Shown: positions 1-5,496, counted from the stretch's first letter. The stretch is DNA of 5,715 nucleotides from an uncultured Acetobacter sp. (GCF_937875265.1 NZ_CALLXM010000016.1:1-5715); one strand, 5' to 3'. A program made the numbers and translations. Notes: generated from the letters alone by a model not told the origin.

Positions 1-290
1 TGCTGGATGTGATGGCCATTTTCTATCTGGTGCAGTCCTCCGCCGCAGCCCGGAAGTGGGCAGCGGAAACCCGGTTTGGCCAGCTTCTGGCACGCGTGGG
101 GCGGCACTCTCTGGAAATCTTTGTGGTGGGCACCGTGCTGGATCTGTATGCGCGCCTGCTGTTCAGCACCTTTGGAGATGGCTGGTTCCTGCAGATTGCC
201 GTGAACGTGGCGGGCCTGAGTATTTTGTTCGGACTGGCTGCATGGCTGGATGGATACCGCAAACGCCAGAGGGCTGCACGGGTCGCCTGA
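1..290 (+). CDS. OpgC-like membrane acyltransferase, C-terminal end (partial)
   Basis: This is the 3' end of a gene that enters from the left edge; the first complete codon is at 3 and the frame ends at TGA 288-290. About 95 residues are visible. They hold two hydrophobic stretches, one around the motif GRHSLEIFVVGTVLDL and one around LQIAVNVAGLSILFGLAAWL, then a short basic tail (YRKRQRAARVA) that is probably cytoplasmic. A G-R-x-S-L-E-(I/V)-F motif near the C-terminus is typical of OpgC-domain proteins. These are multi-span inner-membrane proteins related to acyltransferase family 3, named after the succinyltransferase of osmoregulated periplasmic glucans. The real substrate cannot be told from this fragment. 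The ATG at 290-292 overlaps the stop but is not the preferred start of the next gene. The family call is from memory of the motif; another AT3-like transferase is the main alternative. Confidence 0.7.
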   Translation, partial: LDVMAIFYLVQSSAAARKWAAETRFGQLLARVGRHSLEIFVVGTVLDLYARLLFSTFGDGWFLQIAVNVAGLSILFGLAAWLDGYRKRQRAARVA

Positions 291-317
291 TGCTTCCTCG
301 GGTGCGTGCCGGAAGGG

Positions 318-336
318 GCCTGTGCGCGAAACAGGC
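318..336 (+). terminator. Possible weak terminator hairpin after the OpgC-like gene
   Basis: GCCTGT (318-323) and ACAGGC (331-336) form a perfect 6-bp stem with a 7-base loop. Only a weak T-rich run (GTTGTT, 341-346) follows, five bases after the stem. It sits 28 bases past the stop and just before the candidate promoter of the protease gene, so an inefficient terminator is plausible. A plain hairpin is equally possible. Confidence 0.3.
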
Positions 337-341
337 TGACG

Positions 342-371
342 TTGTTACTGGATCGTGCGATAGACTATGGT
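342..371 (+). promoter_or_regulatory. Candidate sigma70-like promoter for the HtrA protease gene
   Basis: TTGTTA (342-347) and TATGGT (366-371) are separated by 18 bases and each match the vegetative consensus at four of six positions. They would start transcription about 30 bases before the ATG at 410. I saw no clear extracytoplasmic-sigma or heat-shock motif here. The match is weak. Confidence 0.25.
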
Positions 372-409
372 CTGATGTGATTTCTGTTCGTTTGAGAGTA
401 TATTCACCC

Positions 410-1978
410 ATGCGTCTGTCCGTTCGTCTTCTTCGCGCCGGTTCTCTGTCCTGCCTGCTGCTGGCAGGGGTTTCCGGGCCAGTTGCGGCATGGGCTGCGG
501 AAGGGGCTGCTCTGCCAGCCGCACCGCAAGGTGCCACTCCGGTAGCTGGCCGACTGAATGGCGCACCGGACAGCTTTGCTGATCTGGCTGCACGGTTGCT
601 GCCTGCCGTGGTGAATGTTTCCACCACCCAGACCGTCAAGAGCGGCTCGGACGATGAAGATGAAGATGGTGATGGCGGCGGAGATGATCAGCTTCCCCAG
701 ATGCCCAACTTCCCGCAGGGCTCGCCGTTTGAGAAATTCTTTCACGATTTCATGAACCGGCAGAGTAGCCCTGACGCGCCGCCGCGCCGCATGCAGGCGC
801 TGGGCTCCGGCTTTATTATCGATCCCGCTGGCTATATCGTGACGAATAATCACGTTATCCGCCACGCCGATAAAATTACGGTGACCTTGCAGGATAATAC
901 TGTGCTGACGGCTCGTGCCGTAGGGCATGATGACCGGACCGATCTGGCCCTGCTGAAAGTGGAAAGCAAGAAGCCGCTGCCCGCCGTTCATTTTGGTGAT
1001 AGCGACAAACGCCGGGTGGGGGACTGGGTTCTGGCGATCGGGAATCCGTTTGGCCTGTCCGGCACGGTTACGGCCGGGATTATTTCCTCACGCGGGCGCA
1101 ATATTGATCAGGGCCCGTATGATGATTTCATCCAGACGGACGCGCCCATCAACAAAGGCAACTCTGGTGGCCCGCTGTTTGATATGGATGGCGACGTCAT
1201 TGGCGTGAATACGGCTATTTACTCACCCTCTGGCGGGTCTGTCGGCATCGGCTTTTCTATCCCGGCTAACGAGGCCAGTGGCATTGTTGAGCAATTACGC
1301 AAAACCGGCAAAGTGTCCCGTGGCTGGCTGGGTGTGCGCATTCAGAACGTGACGCAGGATATTGCGGATGGTCTGGGTCTCAGCCCGGCGCGTGGTGCGC
1401 TGGTGGCAGGTGTGGAAAAAGACGGCCCTGCCGCTAAAGGCAAACTTCAGACGGGTGACGTGATTCAGACACTCGATGGCCAGCCGATTGAAGGCAAGGC
1501 CCTGCCGCGTCTGTCAGCTCAGTTGCCGGTTGGCACGGTGGCGCATCTGGGTGTGTGGCGTCATGGCAAAATGGTGGATGTACCGGTGACCATTGGCATG
1601 CTGCCAGAACCTGCGGCAGAACCGGATGCCAAACCGGTGGCAGCCCCCAAGGGGGCTGCGGAAGTCAGCCTGTCCACACTCGGCTTTTCCGTCGGGCCGC
1701 TGGATGCCGCAGCGCGCCAGAAATACAACCTGCCGTCCGGCCAGAAAGGTGTGCTGGTCACATCCGTAAAGGACGGCGGTCTGGCGTCTGACCGTGGGCT
1801 GCGTGAAGGCGATGTGGTGACGGAAGTTCAGCAGGCGGAAGTTACCAGCCCCGCAGACCTTAAAAAACGCATTGAAGCCGCCCAGAAAGCTCATAAAAAG
1901 TCTGTGCTTCTGCTGGTGCATGACGCTGATGGCCTGCGTTGGGTGCCGTTCCCTCTCAATGGTGAGGACGCCCCCTGA
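410..1978 (+). CDS. Do/HtrA-family periplasmic serine protease (DegP/DegQ/MucD-like)
   Basis: This 522-residue protein is an ATP-independent periplasmic protease and chaperone that degrades misfolded envelope proteins. Residues 1-29 form a signal peptide (basic start, Leu/Ala core, likely cut at AWA|AE). The trypsin-like domain follows with an intact triad: His148 in TNNHVI, Asp178 in RTDLALLKV and Ser252 in GNSGGP. Two PDZ domains lie at about 305-395 and 423-515, joined by an Ala/Pro-rich linker (about 399-417). That layout and length are normal for DegP/MucD. An acidic Asp/Glu/Gly run at 80-93 lies in the loop-LA region before the His strand. The frame is open from 56, but I chose ATG 410 because the signal peptide begins there. 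Only a weak Shine-Dalgarno is visible (GAGAG, 394-398). ATG 290 would bury the signal behind 40 residues. The FUSC gene follows after 49 bases without a clear terminator. DegP, DegQ and MucD cannot be told apart from sequence alone. Confidence 0.95.
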   Translation: MRLSVRLLRAGSLSCLLLAGVSGPVAAWAAEGAALPAAPQGATPVAGRLNGAPDSFADLAARLLPAVVNVSTTQTVKSGSDDEDEDGDGGGDDQLPQMPNFPQGSPFEKFFHDFMNRQSSPDAPPRRMQALGSGFIIDPAGYIVTNNHVIRHADKITVTLQDNTVLTARAVGHDDRTDLALLKVESKKPLPAVHFGDSDKRRVGDWVLAIGNPFGLSGTVTAGIISSRGRNIDQGPYDDFIQTDAPINKGNSGGPLFDMDGDVIGVNTAIYSPSGGSVGIGFSIPANEASGIVEQLRKTGKVSRGWLGVRIQNVTQDIADGLGLSPARGALVAGVEKDGPAAKGKLQTGDVIQTLDGQPIEGKALPRLSAQLPVGTVAHLGVWRHGKMVDVPVTIGMLPEPAAEPDAKPVAAPKGAAEVSLSTLGFSVGPLDAAARQKYNLPSGQKGVLVTSVKDGGLASDRGLREGDVVTEVQQAEVTSPADLKKRIEAAQKAHKKSVLLLVHDADGLRWVPFPLNGEDAP

Positions 1979-2006
1979 GCAGGCCGTGCGTTCTCTGCAC
2001 GTCTTG

Positions 2007-2027
2007 TAAAAGCAGAGCAGGCTTTTA
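2007..2027 (+). promoter_or_regulatory. Inverted repeat presenting the FUSC gene ribosome binding site
   Basis: TAAAAGC (2007-2013) and GCTTTTA (2021-2027) are perfect 7-bp arms around the loop AGAGCAG (2014-2020). The right arm ends on the base before the ATG at 2028. The likely Shine-Dalgarno (GAGCAGG, 2015-2021) is almost wholly in the loop, so folding could tune translation. The stem is mostly A-U and therefore weak. A second small hairpin, CGTGC (1985-1989) with GCACG (1997-2001), lies just upstream. Without a T-run after it, neither looks like a terminator. Confidence 0.35.
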
Positions 2028-3053
2028 ATGCAGTTTAAGGTTTTTTCTGCTCCCTGGCTGGGGAATCCGATCCTGCGGCAGACCATCAGGCTTCTGGTGT
2101 CTGTCGGGCTGTGCGGGTTTGTTACGTGGATTACAAACCTGCAGGAGCCGGGCTGGGCGCTGATCACCTCAGTGATTGTCACCCAGAGCAGCATTACAGA
2201 AACGCTTTCCAGCGGGCGCTATCAGCTGGTTGGCACACTGATTGGTGCTGCGGCCAGCATTCTGCCCATCACGCTCATGTTGTATCACTGGCCGTTATGG
2301 GCAGCCTTTGCGGTGGCTTTTGTGCCGCTGGCGGTGCTGGCCTCATGGAAGCCCGGCACCCGGATGGGAGTGGTCACACTGATGATCGCTACCCTGTTTG
2401 CCACGCCAAATGACCCCTATCTCACGCCCATTGAGAGAGTTTTATCCATCCTGATTGGCGTGGGCGTGTCCATGCTGGTGACGTATGTTGTCCTGCATGA
2501 GCAGGCCCGGCGGGATGCCTTCCGGAATGCGGCCGCCACCGTGCGTCAGATTGTCGAGATGCTCACGCATGCGCGCAGCCATGAGATGAACTGGTCAGAA
2601 ATTCAGGACCTGAACGACTCCAGCGTTGCCTCCCTGCGTAAAGTGCAGACAGCGGTGGAGGAGGCCCGGCGCGAACACTGGCGTCCGCTGGAAAAGCGTG
2701 ACCCCATGTTGGCAACACTCCCCAAGGCGTTGCGGCAGTTGCAGATGGATGCGCTGGTGGTCACCCGTGCCGTTCTGCTGGCGGAGGGTCAGCCTGCACA
2801 GGGGCAGGATGATGCGACCAATCCCCTTAGCCCCGGCCTGATGCGGGCGTTTGACTGGATTGTCACCCGCTGCGAGGGTGAGGCTGTGGCCCGCACAGGG
2901 GAAGAATATCGTGTGGCGGCCGGAGTGATTGCCGCTCTGCCGGATGATACAGCGCAGGGGGATGAAATCATGCGCTTTGTCATGGGTGTTTTACGCACAG
3001 ACCTGAAAACCCTGATCCAGCTTCTGGCGGAAGACGATACCAAACAGTCCTGA
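2028..3053 (+). CDS. FUSC-family inner-membrane protein (aromatic acid exporter-like)
   Basis: This 341-residue protein has a hydrophobic N-terminal half and a soluble C-terminal half. I see about six membrane segments, roughly at 19-38, 42-56, 64-86, 89-107, 112-126 and 136-156. The motif SSGRYQLVGTLIGAAAS (61-77) matches the R-x-x-G-T-x-x-G signature of the fusaric acid resistance / aromatic acid exporter superfamily. Residues 157-341 are charged and predicted helical, with no membrane segment, and are likely cytoplasmic. The protein equals one FUSC unit, about half of a full AaeB-type pump. It may therefore work as an oligomer or have a different role; the substrate is unknown. The ATG has a modest Shine-Dalgarno (GAGCAGG) inside a small inverted repeat. 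The gene lies 49 bases after the protease gene and may share its transcript. Family assignment is solid; an export function is inference. Confidence 0.85.
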   Translation: MQFKVFSAPWLGNPILRQTIRLLVSVGLCGFVTWITNLQEPGWALITSVIVTQSSITETLSSGRYQLVGTLIGAAASILPITLMLYHWPLWAAFAVAFVPLAVLASWKPGTRMGVVTLMIATLFATPNDPYLTPIERVLSILIGVGVSMLVTYVVLHEQARRDAFRNAAATVRQIVEMLTHARSHEMNWSEIQDLNDSSVASLRKVQTAVEEARREHWRPLEKRDPMLATLPKALRQLQMDALVVTRAVLLAEGQPAQGQDDATNPLSPGLMRAFDWIVTRCEGEAVARTGEEYRVAAGVIAALPDDTAQGDEIMRFVMGVLRTDLKTLIQLLAEDDTKQS

Positions 3054-3071
3054 TGGCAGAGGGCTGGTGGC

Positions 3072-3143
3072 ATGAATCTTTCAGGCTCCGATGAACTCAG
3101 GCCCGTGCGAGGCTTTTTCAGTAAAGGGAGTGTTCTGTCATGA
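3072..3143 (+). CDS. Possible 23-residue ORF overlapping the qorA start
   Basis: This short ORF fills most of the 86-base gap between the FUSC gene and qorA. It starts at ATG 3072, with AGAGGG (3058-3063) eight bases upstream as a possible Shine-Dalgarno. Its TGA (3141-3143) overlaps the qorA ATG (3140-3142) as ATGA, the usual arrangement for translational coupling. The 23-residue product begins MNLSGSDELR and is polar, with no membrane segment, signal or recognised motif. A 24-codon open run by chance is quite possible, and qorA has a good Shine-Dalgarno of its own, so coupling is not required. I list it as a candidate only. Confidence 0.22.
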   Translation: MNLSGSDELRPVRGFFSKGSVLS

Positions 3144-4123
3144 GTGATAAAACCAACACCGTAATACGGGTGCACACGCCGGGTGGCCCGGATGTGCTGC
3201 GTGTTGAAAACCTGCCAGTGCCTCAACCCGGAGCAGGTGAAATCCTGCTGCGGCAGGAGGCGATGGGGGTTAATTTCATTGATACCTATTTCCGGTCCGG
3301 CCTTTATAAATTTCCATCTCTGCCCGCTATTCCGGGGATGGAGGGGGCTGGCGTGATTGAGGCCGTCGGGCCGGATGTGAGCGCGCTTAAACCCGGCATG
3401 CGGGTTGCTTATGCCGGGGTGCCGGGCGGATATGCTCATTATCGGACTATTGCGGCGGACCGTGTGGTGGTGCTGCCCGATAGTGTTTCGTTTGAGACAG
3501 CGGCCTCTGTTACCCTGCGCGGGCTTTCTGCCCACATGCTGCTCCAGCAGGTTTATCCGGTGCGCAAAGGGGAAACCATTCTGGTTTATGCCGCTGCCGG
3601 AGGGGTGGGGCAGTTGCTTTGCCAGTGGGGCCACCATCTGGGCGCACGCGTGATTGGTGTGACATCCACGCAGGAAAAAGCTGATCTGGCACGGGCATGT
3701 GGTGCGACAGACGTGCTGATCGGCACGGAAAACCTCCCCCAGCGCGTGCGGGAACTGACAGACGGGGCCATGGTGCCGGTGGTGTATGACAGCATCGGGC
3801 GGGATACGTTTGAAGCCAGCCTGTCCTGCCTTGCCCCGCGCGGCCTGATGGTGAGTTACGGCAATGCTTCCGGCCCGGTAACCGGGGTGGATGTGGGCAC
3901 ACTGGGGGCACATGGCAGCCTGTACCTCACCCGGCCCTCTCTGATGACGTATATTGCCAAAAGGCCCGAGCTTGAGGCCTCTGCTGCGGCTGTTTTCAGC
4001 CTGCTGGAGCAAGGTGTGCTGCGGCCTTCCATCGGGCAGCGTTTTGCACTGACGGAGGCTGAGCAGGCGCATCGTGCTCTGGAGTCGCGCAAGACCACCG
4101 GCAGCACCATTCTGCTGCCATAA
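3140..4123 (+). CDS. qorA: NADPH:quinone oxidoreductase, QorA type
   Basis: This 327-residue protein is the same length as Escherichia coli QorA and aligns with it nearly end to end from memory. It belongs to the zinc-free quinone oxidoreductase branch of the medium-chain dehydrogenase/reductase superfamily, soluble enzymes that reduce quinones using NADPH. The N-terminal GroES-like domain carries GVNFIDTYFRSGLY (43-56), a QOR hallmark. The Rossmann domain has the nucleotide loop AAAGGVG (151-157) and Lys180, expected near the adenosine 2'-phosphate. Further signatures are VVYDSIGRDTFE (214-225), RGLMVSYGNASGPV (234-247) and YLTRPSL (262-268). No structural zinc cysteine cluster is visible. 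The start is supported by AAAGGGAG (3123-3130), nine bases before the ATG. One oddity is that the usual Ile-Asn-Tyr motif after the second Rossmann strand reads LIGTEN (193-198). The gene may be co-transcribed with the FUSC and protease genes upstream. Confidence 0.93.
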   Translation: MSDKTNTVIRVHTPGGPDVLRVENLPVPQPGAGEILLRQEAMGVNFIDTYFRSGLYKFPSLPAIPGMEGAGVIEAVGPDVSALKPGMRVAYAGVPGGYAHYRTIAADRVVVLPDSVSFETAASVTLRGLSAHMLLQQVYPVRKGETILVYAAAGGVGQLLCQWGHHLGARVIGVTSTQEKADLARACGATDVLIGTENLPQRVRELTDGAMVPVVYDSIGRDTFEASLSCLAPRGLMVSYGNASGPVTGVDVGTLGAHGSLYLTRPSLMTYIAKRPELEASAAAVFSLLEQGVLRPSIGQRFALTEAEQAHRALESRKTTGSTILLP

Positions 4124-4132
4124 GGCGCTGCG

Positions 4133-4148
4133 GGCAGGCCGCCTTGCC
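4133..4148 (+). terminator. Hairpin just after qorA, possible weak terminator
   Basis: GGCAGG (4133-4138) pairs with CCTTGCC (4143-4148, one G-T wobble) around a four-base loop, starting nine bases after the qorA stop. No T-run follows, so it is at best an inefficient terminator or a 3'-end stabiliser. Its right arm (CCTTGC, 4142-4147) is also complementary to GCAAGG (4298-4303), the Shine-Dalgarno region of the small-protein gene. I take that as probable chance, given the distance. Confidence 0.25.
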
Positions 4149-4192
4149 ACAGGTGTTGGGAACGGTGGTGTGTCCGGTGCGTTTTTTAAAGG

Positions 4193-4285
4193 AGCGCTTG
4201 TGGGGGCGCTGGCATGTGGCTGTTAGCGCATGACGGACAGCCACGGATGCGTTAGATTGATCTGTCCGCCCGGAGTGTCGGGTGG
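4193..4285 (+). promoter_or_regulatory. Structured leader with competing hairpins ahead of the Cys-rich small protein
   Basis: Several stems can be drawn. Stem 0 pairs AGCGC (4193-4197) with GCGCT (4206-4210). Stem 1:2 pairs GTGGCTGT (4216-4223) with ACAGCCAC (4237-4244), a perfect 8 bp. Stem 2:3 pairs CGGACAG (4234-4240) with CTGTCCG (4262-4268), a perfect 7 bp. Stem 3:4 pairs CCGCCCG (4266-4272) with CGGGTGG (4279-4285), 7 bp with one wobble. A further option pairs TAGCGCAT (4224-4231) with ATGCGTTA (4247-4254). Adjacent stems share bases, so 1:2 excludes 2:3 and 2:3 excludes 3:4, the usual logic of an attenuator. Stem 3:4 is followed by A residues, not T, and ends 14 bases before the Shine-Dalgarno. 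It is therefore neither an intrinsic terminator nor an obvious blocker of ribosome binding. Confidence 0.35.
4200..4226 (+). CDS. Possible 8-codon leader peptide ending Cys-Gly-Cys
   Basis: The full Shine-Dalgarno AAAGGAG (4188-4194) has no ordinary gene behind it. Five bases downstream a GTG opens an ORF reading M-G-A-L-A-C-G-C followed by TAG. The two Cys codons (4215-4217 and 4221-4223) are the last codon but two and the last codon. They overlap the left arm of a hairpin (4216-4223). Short ORFs ending in cysteine codons are known to act as attenuator leader peptides in some bacteria; its use here is inference. Competing readings from the same stretch are a TTG start at 4198 (11 codons, no Cys) and an ATG start at 4214 (13 codons, MWLLAHDGQPRMR). 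The Shine-Dalgarno is real by eye, but the start is uncertain. Confidence 0.3.
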   Translation: MGALACGC

Positions 4286-4313
4286 CCAAAAAAGAATGCA
4301 AGGATAGTCTGAT

Positions 4314-4427
4314 ATGCCGAAGTGTCCGGTGAAATGCCCGAAATCTCCCTGCCTGCGCGGTCTGCTGATTGCTGGCCTGATTGCATCAGCGGTTTATTTC
4401 TTCCGCAAGAAAAAGTGCTGCGGCTAA
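4314..4427 (+). CDS. 37-residue Cys-rich single-span membrane miniprotein
   Basis: I do not recognise this small gene, but it looks genuine. ATG 4314 has a good Shine-Dalgarno, AAGGA (4300-4304), nine bases upstream. A strong terminator begins 31 bases after the stop. The product has three parts. A short N-terminus holds Lys, Pro and three Cys (Cys4, Cys8, Cys13; C-x3-C-x4-C). One hydrophobic stretch covers about residues 14-30 (LRGLLIAGLIASAVYFF). The basic end is RKKKCCG, with Cys35 and Cys36. The Lys/Arg cluster suggests the C-terminus is cytoplasmic by the positive-inside rule, although the N-terminus is also basic. Five cysteines in 37 residues is very high for a proteobacterial protein. 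Metal binding, disulfide-linked oligomers or redox sensing are all possible, and none is shown. It has no recognisable signal-peptidase site. A structured leader with a possible Cys-codon upstream ORF precedes it. Confidence 0.72.
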   Translation: MPKCPVKCPKSPCLRGLLIAGLIASAVYFFRKKKCCG

Positions 4428-4458
4428 TCTGATTTTCTGATCAGACATGGTTCGCCCC

Positions 4459-4494
4459 AAAGCCCGCCCGGCCCCCTCCGGACGGGCTTTTTTT
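4459..4494 (+). terminator. Strong intrinsic terminator after the miniprotein gene
   Basis: AAAGCCCG (4459-4466) pairs with CGGGCTTT (4483-4490), and CCGG (4468-4471) with CCGG (4478-4481), with a single C/A mismatch (4467/4482) and a six-base loop. Seven T residues follow (4488-4494), the first three shared with the stem. The next 194 bases (4495-4688) hold no gene I can support, only the candidate promoter and ribosome binding site of the following gene. Confidence 0.92.
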
Positions 4495-4631
4495 GTGCCG
4501 GAAGAGGCTGGTGTCTGAGGTTGGTGTAGCCGAAGGGCGTTCTCAAATTTAAGACAGGGCCGCGTTGAGGTAGAGCAATGCGGTGGAAACGGGTTGTGTT
4601 ATGGTGCGGGCTCTGTATCAGACTAAATCAA

Positions 4632-4637
4632 TATAAC
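4632..4637 (+). promoter_or_regulatory. Candidate -10 box for the duplicated-domain exported protein
   Basis: TATAAC matches TATAAT at five of six bases and lies in a locally A/T-rich stretch (4621-4637). No good -35 box sits 16-18 bases upstream. It would start transcription near 4644, about 45 bases before the TTG chosen as start. If real, it rules out the longer reading from ATG 4578. Confidence 0.27.
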
Positions 4638-4672
4638 CGCTGTCTGCATCCCTGTGTTGTCAGACTGATTTC

Positions 4673-4680
4673 AGAAAGGA
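4673..4680 (+). promoter_or_regulatory. Ribosome binding site that supports a TTG start
   Basis: AGAAAGGA sits eight bases before TTG 4689, at normal spacing. It decides the start in favour of this TTG over the in-frame ATGs at 4578 (weaker TTGAGG at 4565-4570) and 4734 (inside the signal-peptide core). Confidence 0.65.
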
Positions 4681-4688
4681 TAAGGGCG

Positions 4689-5438
4689 TTGCATCCTATC
4701 GTCTCCCGTCTTGCTTCTCTGGCTGCAGGGTCCATGGCCGCATGTGCGCTTACAGTTGGTGGCGTTGTGGCTGCCGGACTGCCTTCAGAAGCGCATGCTC
4801 AGGCTTCGGTTCTTATCAAGAACCAGTCTGCCAAAGCTGTTGTTGAAACTGTGGATCATGACGCCCGTGAGCTTCTGCTGCGTGAAGCCAATGGTCACCT
4901 CATCACCATTGAATACGGTTCCGCTGTGCGGGATCTGCCGCATGTGAATGCTGGTGACAGGCTGAGCATCCGCTTTGTGGAAACGCTTGGTGCCGTGATT
5001 GCTGCACCGGACAGCCCCTTGCCGGAATCCACCCTGACAACAGCCAAAGGCTACGTGCATGGCCACCCGCGTGGTGTGATTGCTGCGTTCCGCCGTGAAC
5101 GCGCAACCGTGCAGAGCATTGACCTGACCACCCACACGCTGTCCTTCGTGACGACGGATGGAGAGTCTCACATTGCCGTTTTACGGATCAAGGCAATGCA
5201 GGACTTCATGGCAACGCTGAAGGTTGGCGATGTTATTGACATCACCCGCACAGAATCCATCTCCTACGTGATTTTGAATGATACGGTCACTCCGGGGACG
5301 GATCCCGGTGCTCCGGCAGATGCCGCCGGTGCAGCTGCTGCTCCTGCTATCCCCGCCGTGCCTGCTGTTCCGGCAGTCCCTGCTGCGCCATCTGCTCCTG
5401 CCGTACCAGCAGCACCGGCTGTTGCTCCGGCTCAGTAA
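4689..5438 (+). CDS. Exported protein with a duplicated domain and a Pro/Ala-rich tail
   Basis: I do not recognise a named family. From TTG 4689 the product is 249 residues. Residues 1-37 form a signal peptide with an Arg near the start, a long Ala/Leu/Val/Gly core and a likely cut at AHA|QA, so the protein is probably periplasmic or surface-exposed. The mature part holds two related units, about 50-104 and 139-195. Each has a strand beginning A-x-V, then V/I-D, a Leu-rich strand, a short G turn, L-x-x-G-D-x-(L/I)-x-I and an ending V-I. They look like small beta-barrel or beta-sandwich modules. The linker (105-138) contains GYVHGHPRG. The C-terminus (about 215-249) is almost entirely Ala, Pro and Val and is likely unstructured or wall-spanning. 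The frame opens further upstream, but the ribosome binding site and signal peptide favour TTG. It has its own terminator and appears monocistronic. Confidence 0.82.
   Translation: MHPIVSRLASLAAGSMAACALTVGGVVAAGLPSEAHAQASVLIKNQSAKAVVETVDHDARELLLREANGHLITIEYGSAVRDLPHVNAGDRLSIRFVETLGAVIAAPDSPLPESTLTTAKGYVHGHPRGVIAAFRRERATVQSIDLTTHTLSFVTTDGESHIAVLRIKAMQDFMATLKVGDVIDITRTESISYVILNDTVTPGTDPGAPADAAGAAAAPAIPAVPAVPAVPAAPSAPAVPAAPAVAPAQ
4836..5000 (+). repeat. Internal domain repeat, copy 1
   Basis: This encodes residues 50-104 of the exported protein. It aligns with copy 2 at the pattern A-x-V-x-(T/S)-(V/I)-D near the start, and at L-x-x-G-D-x-x-x-I-x-x-x-E with a closing V-I. Identity is low, so the duplication is old and visible only at protein level. 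Confidence 0.55.
5103..5273 (+). repeat. Internal domain repeat, copy 2
   Basis: This encodes residues 139-195, the partner of the copy at 4836-5000. Both copies end in a Gly-Asp turn, a short strand, a Thr-Glu or Glu-Thr pair and Val-Ile, and both are 55-57 residues long. Confidence 0.55.
5331..5435 (+). repeat. Pro-Ala-Val low-complexity tail
   Basis: About 35 codons encode alternating Ala/Pro/Val, with tandem P-A-V units (PAVPAVPAV) and P-A-A-P units. The codons vary (CCT, CCG, CCC, CCA), so this is selection on the peptide and not a fresh DNA slippage repeat. Confidence 0.75.
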
Positions 5439-5463
5439 TACGTTTGATTTTTTCAGGGCTTAT

Positions 5464-5496
5464 AAAAAAGGCGTCCCGTTGTGGGGCGCCTTTTTT
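5464..5496 (+). terminator. Strong, symmetric intrinsic terminator
   Basis: A 14-bp stem pairs 5464-5477 (six A, then GGCGTCCC) with 5483-5496 (GGGGCGCC, then six T) around GTTGT; the only flaw is one G-T wobble. It has A on the left and T on the right, so it could also stop transcription on the - strand. It separates the exported-protein gene from the acyltransferase gene. Confidence 0.93.

Noticed and set aside
56..409. Upstream extension of the protease frame (open from 56, with ATG at 290)
   Set aside because: The extra residues overlap the OpgC-like gene, lack a ribosome binding site and would place about 40 residues before a good signal peptide that starts at 410.
404..991. A 195-codon - strand frame, and another at 1514-2194
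   Set aside because: Both are antisense to the protease gene, whose triad and PDZ domains are intact. Neither has a recognisable motif.
3101..3118. A terminator between the FUSC gene and qorA (GCC...GGC followed by five T)
   Set aside because: The stem is only three base pairs, too weak to call.
2789..4150. A 453-codon open frame on the - strand
   Set aside because: It lies opposite the FUSC gene's end and the whole of qorA, both clearly real. Its protein is rich in Arg, His, Pro and Gln with no recognisable domain, as expected of an antisense shadow.
4216..4254. An H-type pseudoknot in the leader (4216-4223 with 4237-4244, plus 4224-4231 with 4247-4254)
   Set aside because: The linkers would be zero and two bases across 8-bp stems, which is sterically unlikely. 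The pairings are better read as alternatives.
4578..4688. ATG 4578 as the start of the duplicated-domain protein
   Set aside because: It would put 37 Arg/Cys-rich residues ahead of the signal peptide and run through a candidate promoter. TTG 4689 has a better Shine-Dalgarno. It is not excluded outright.
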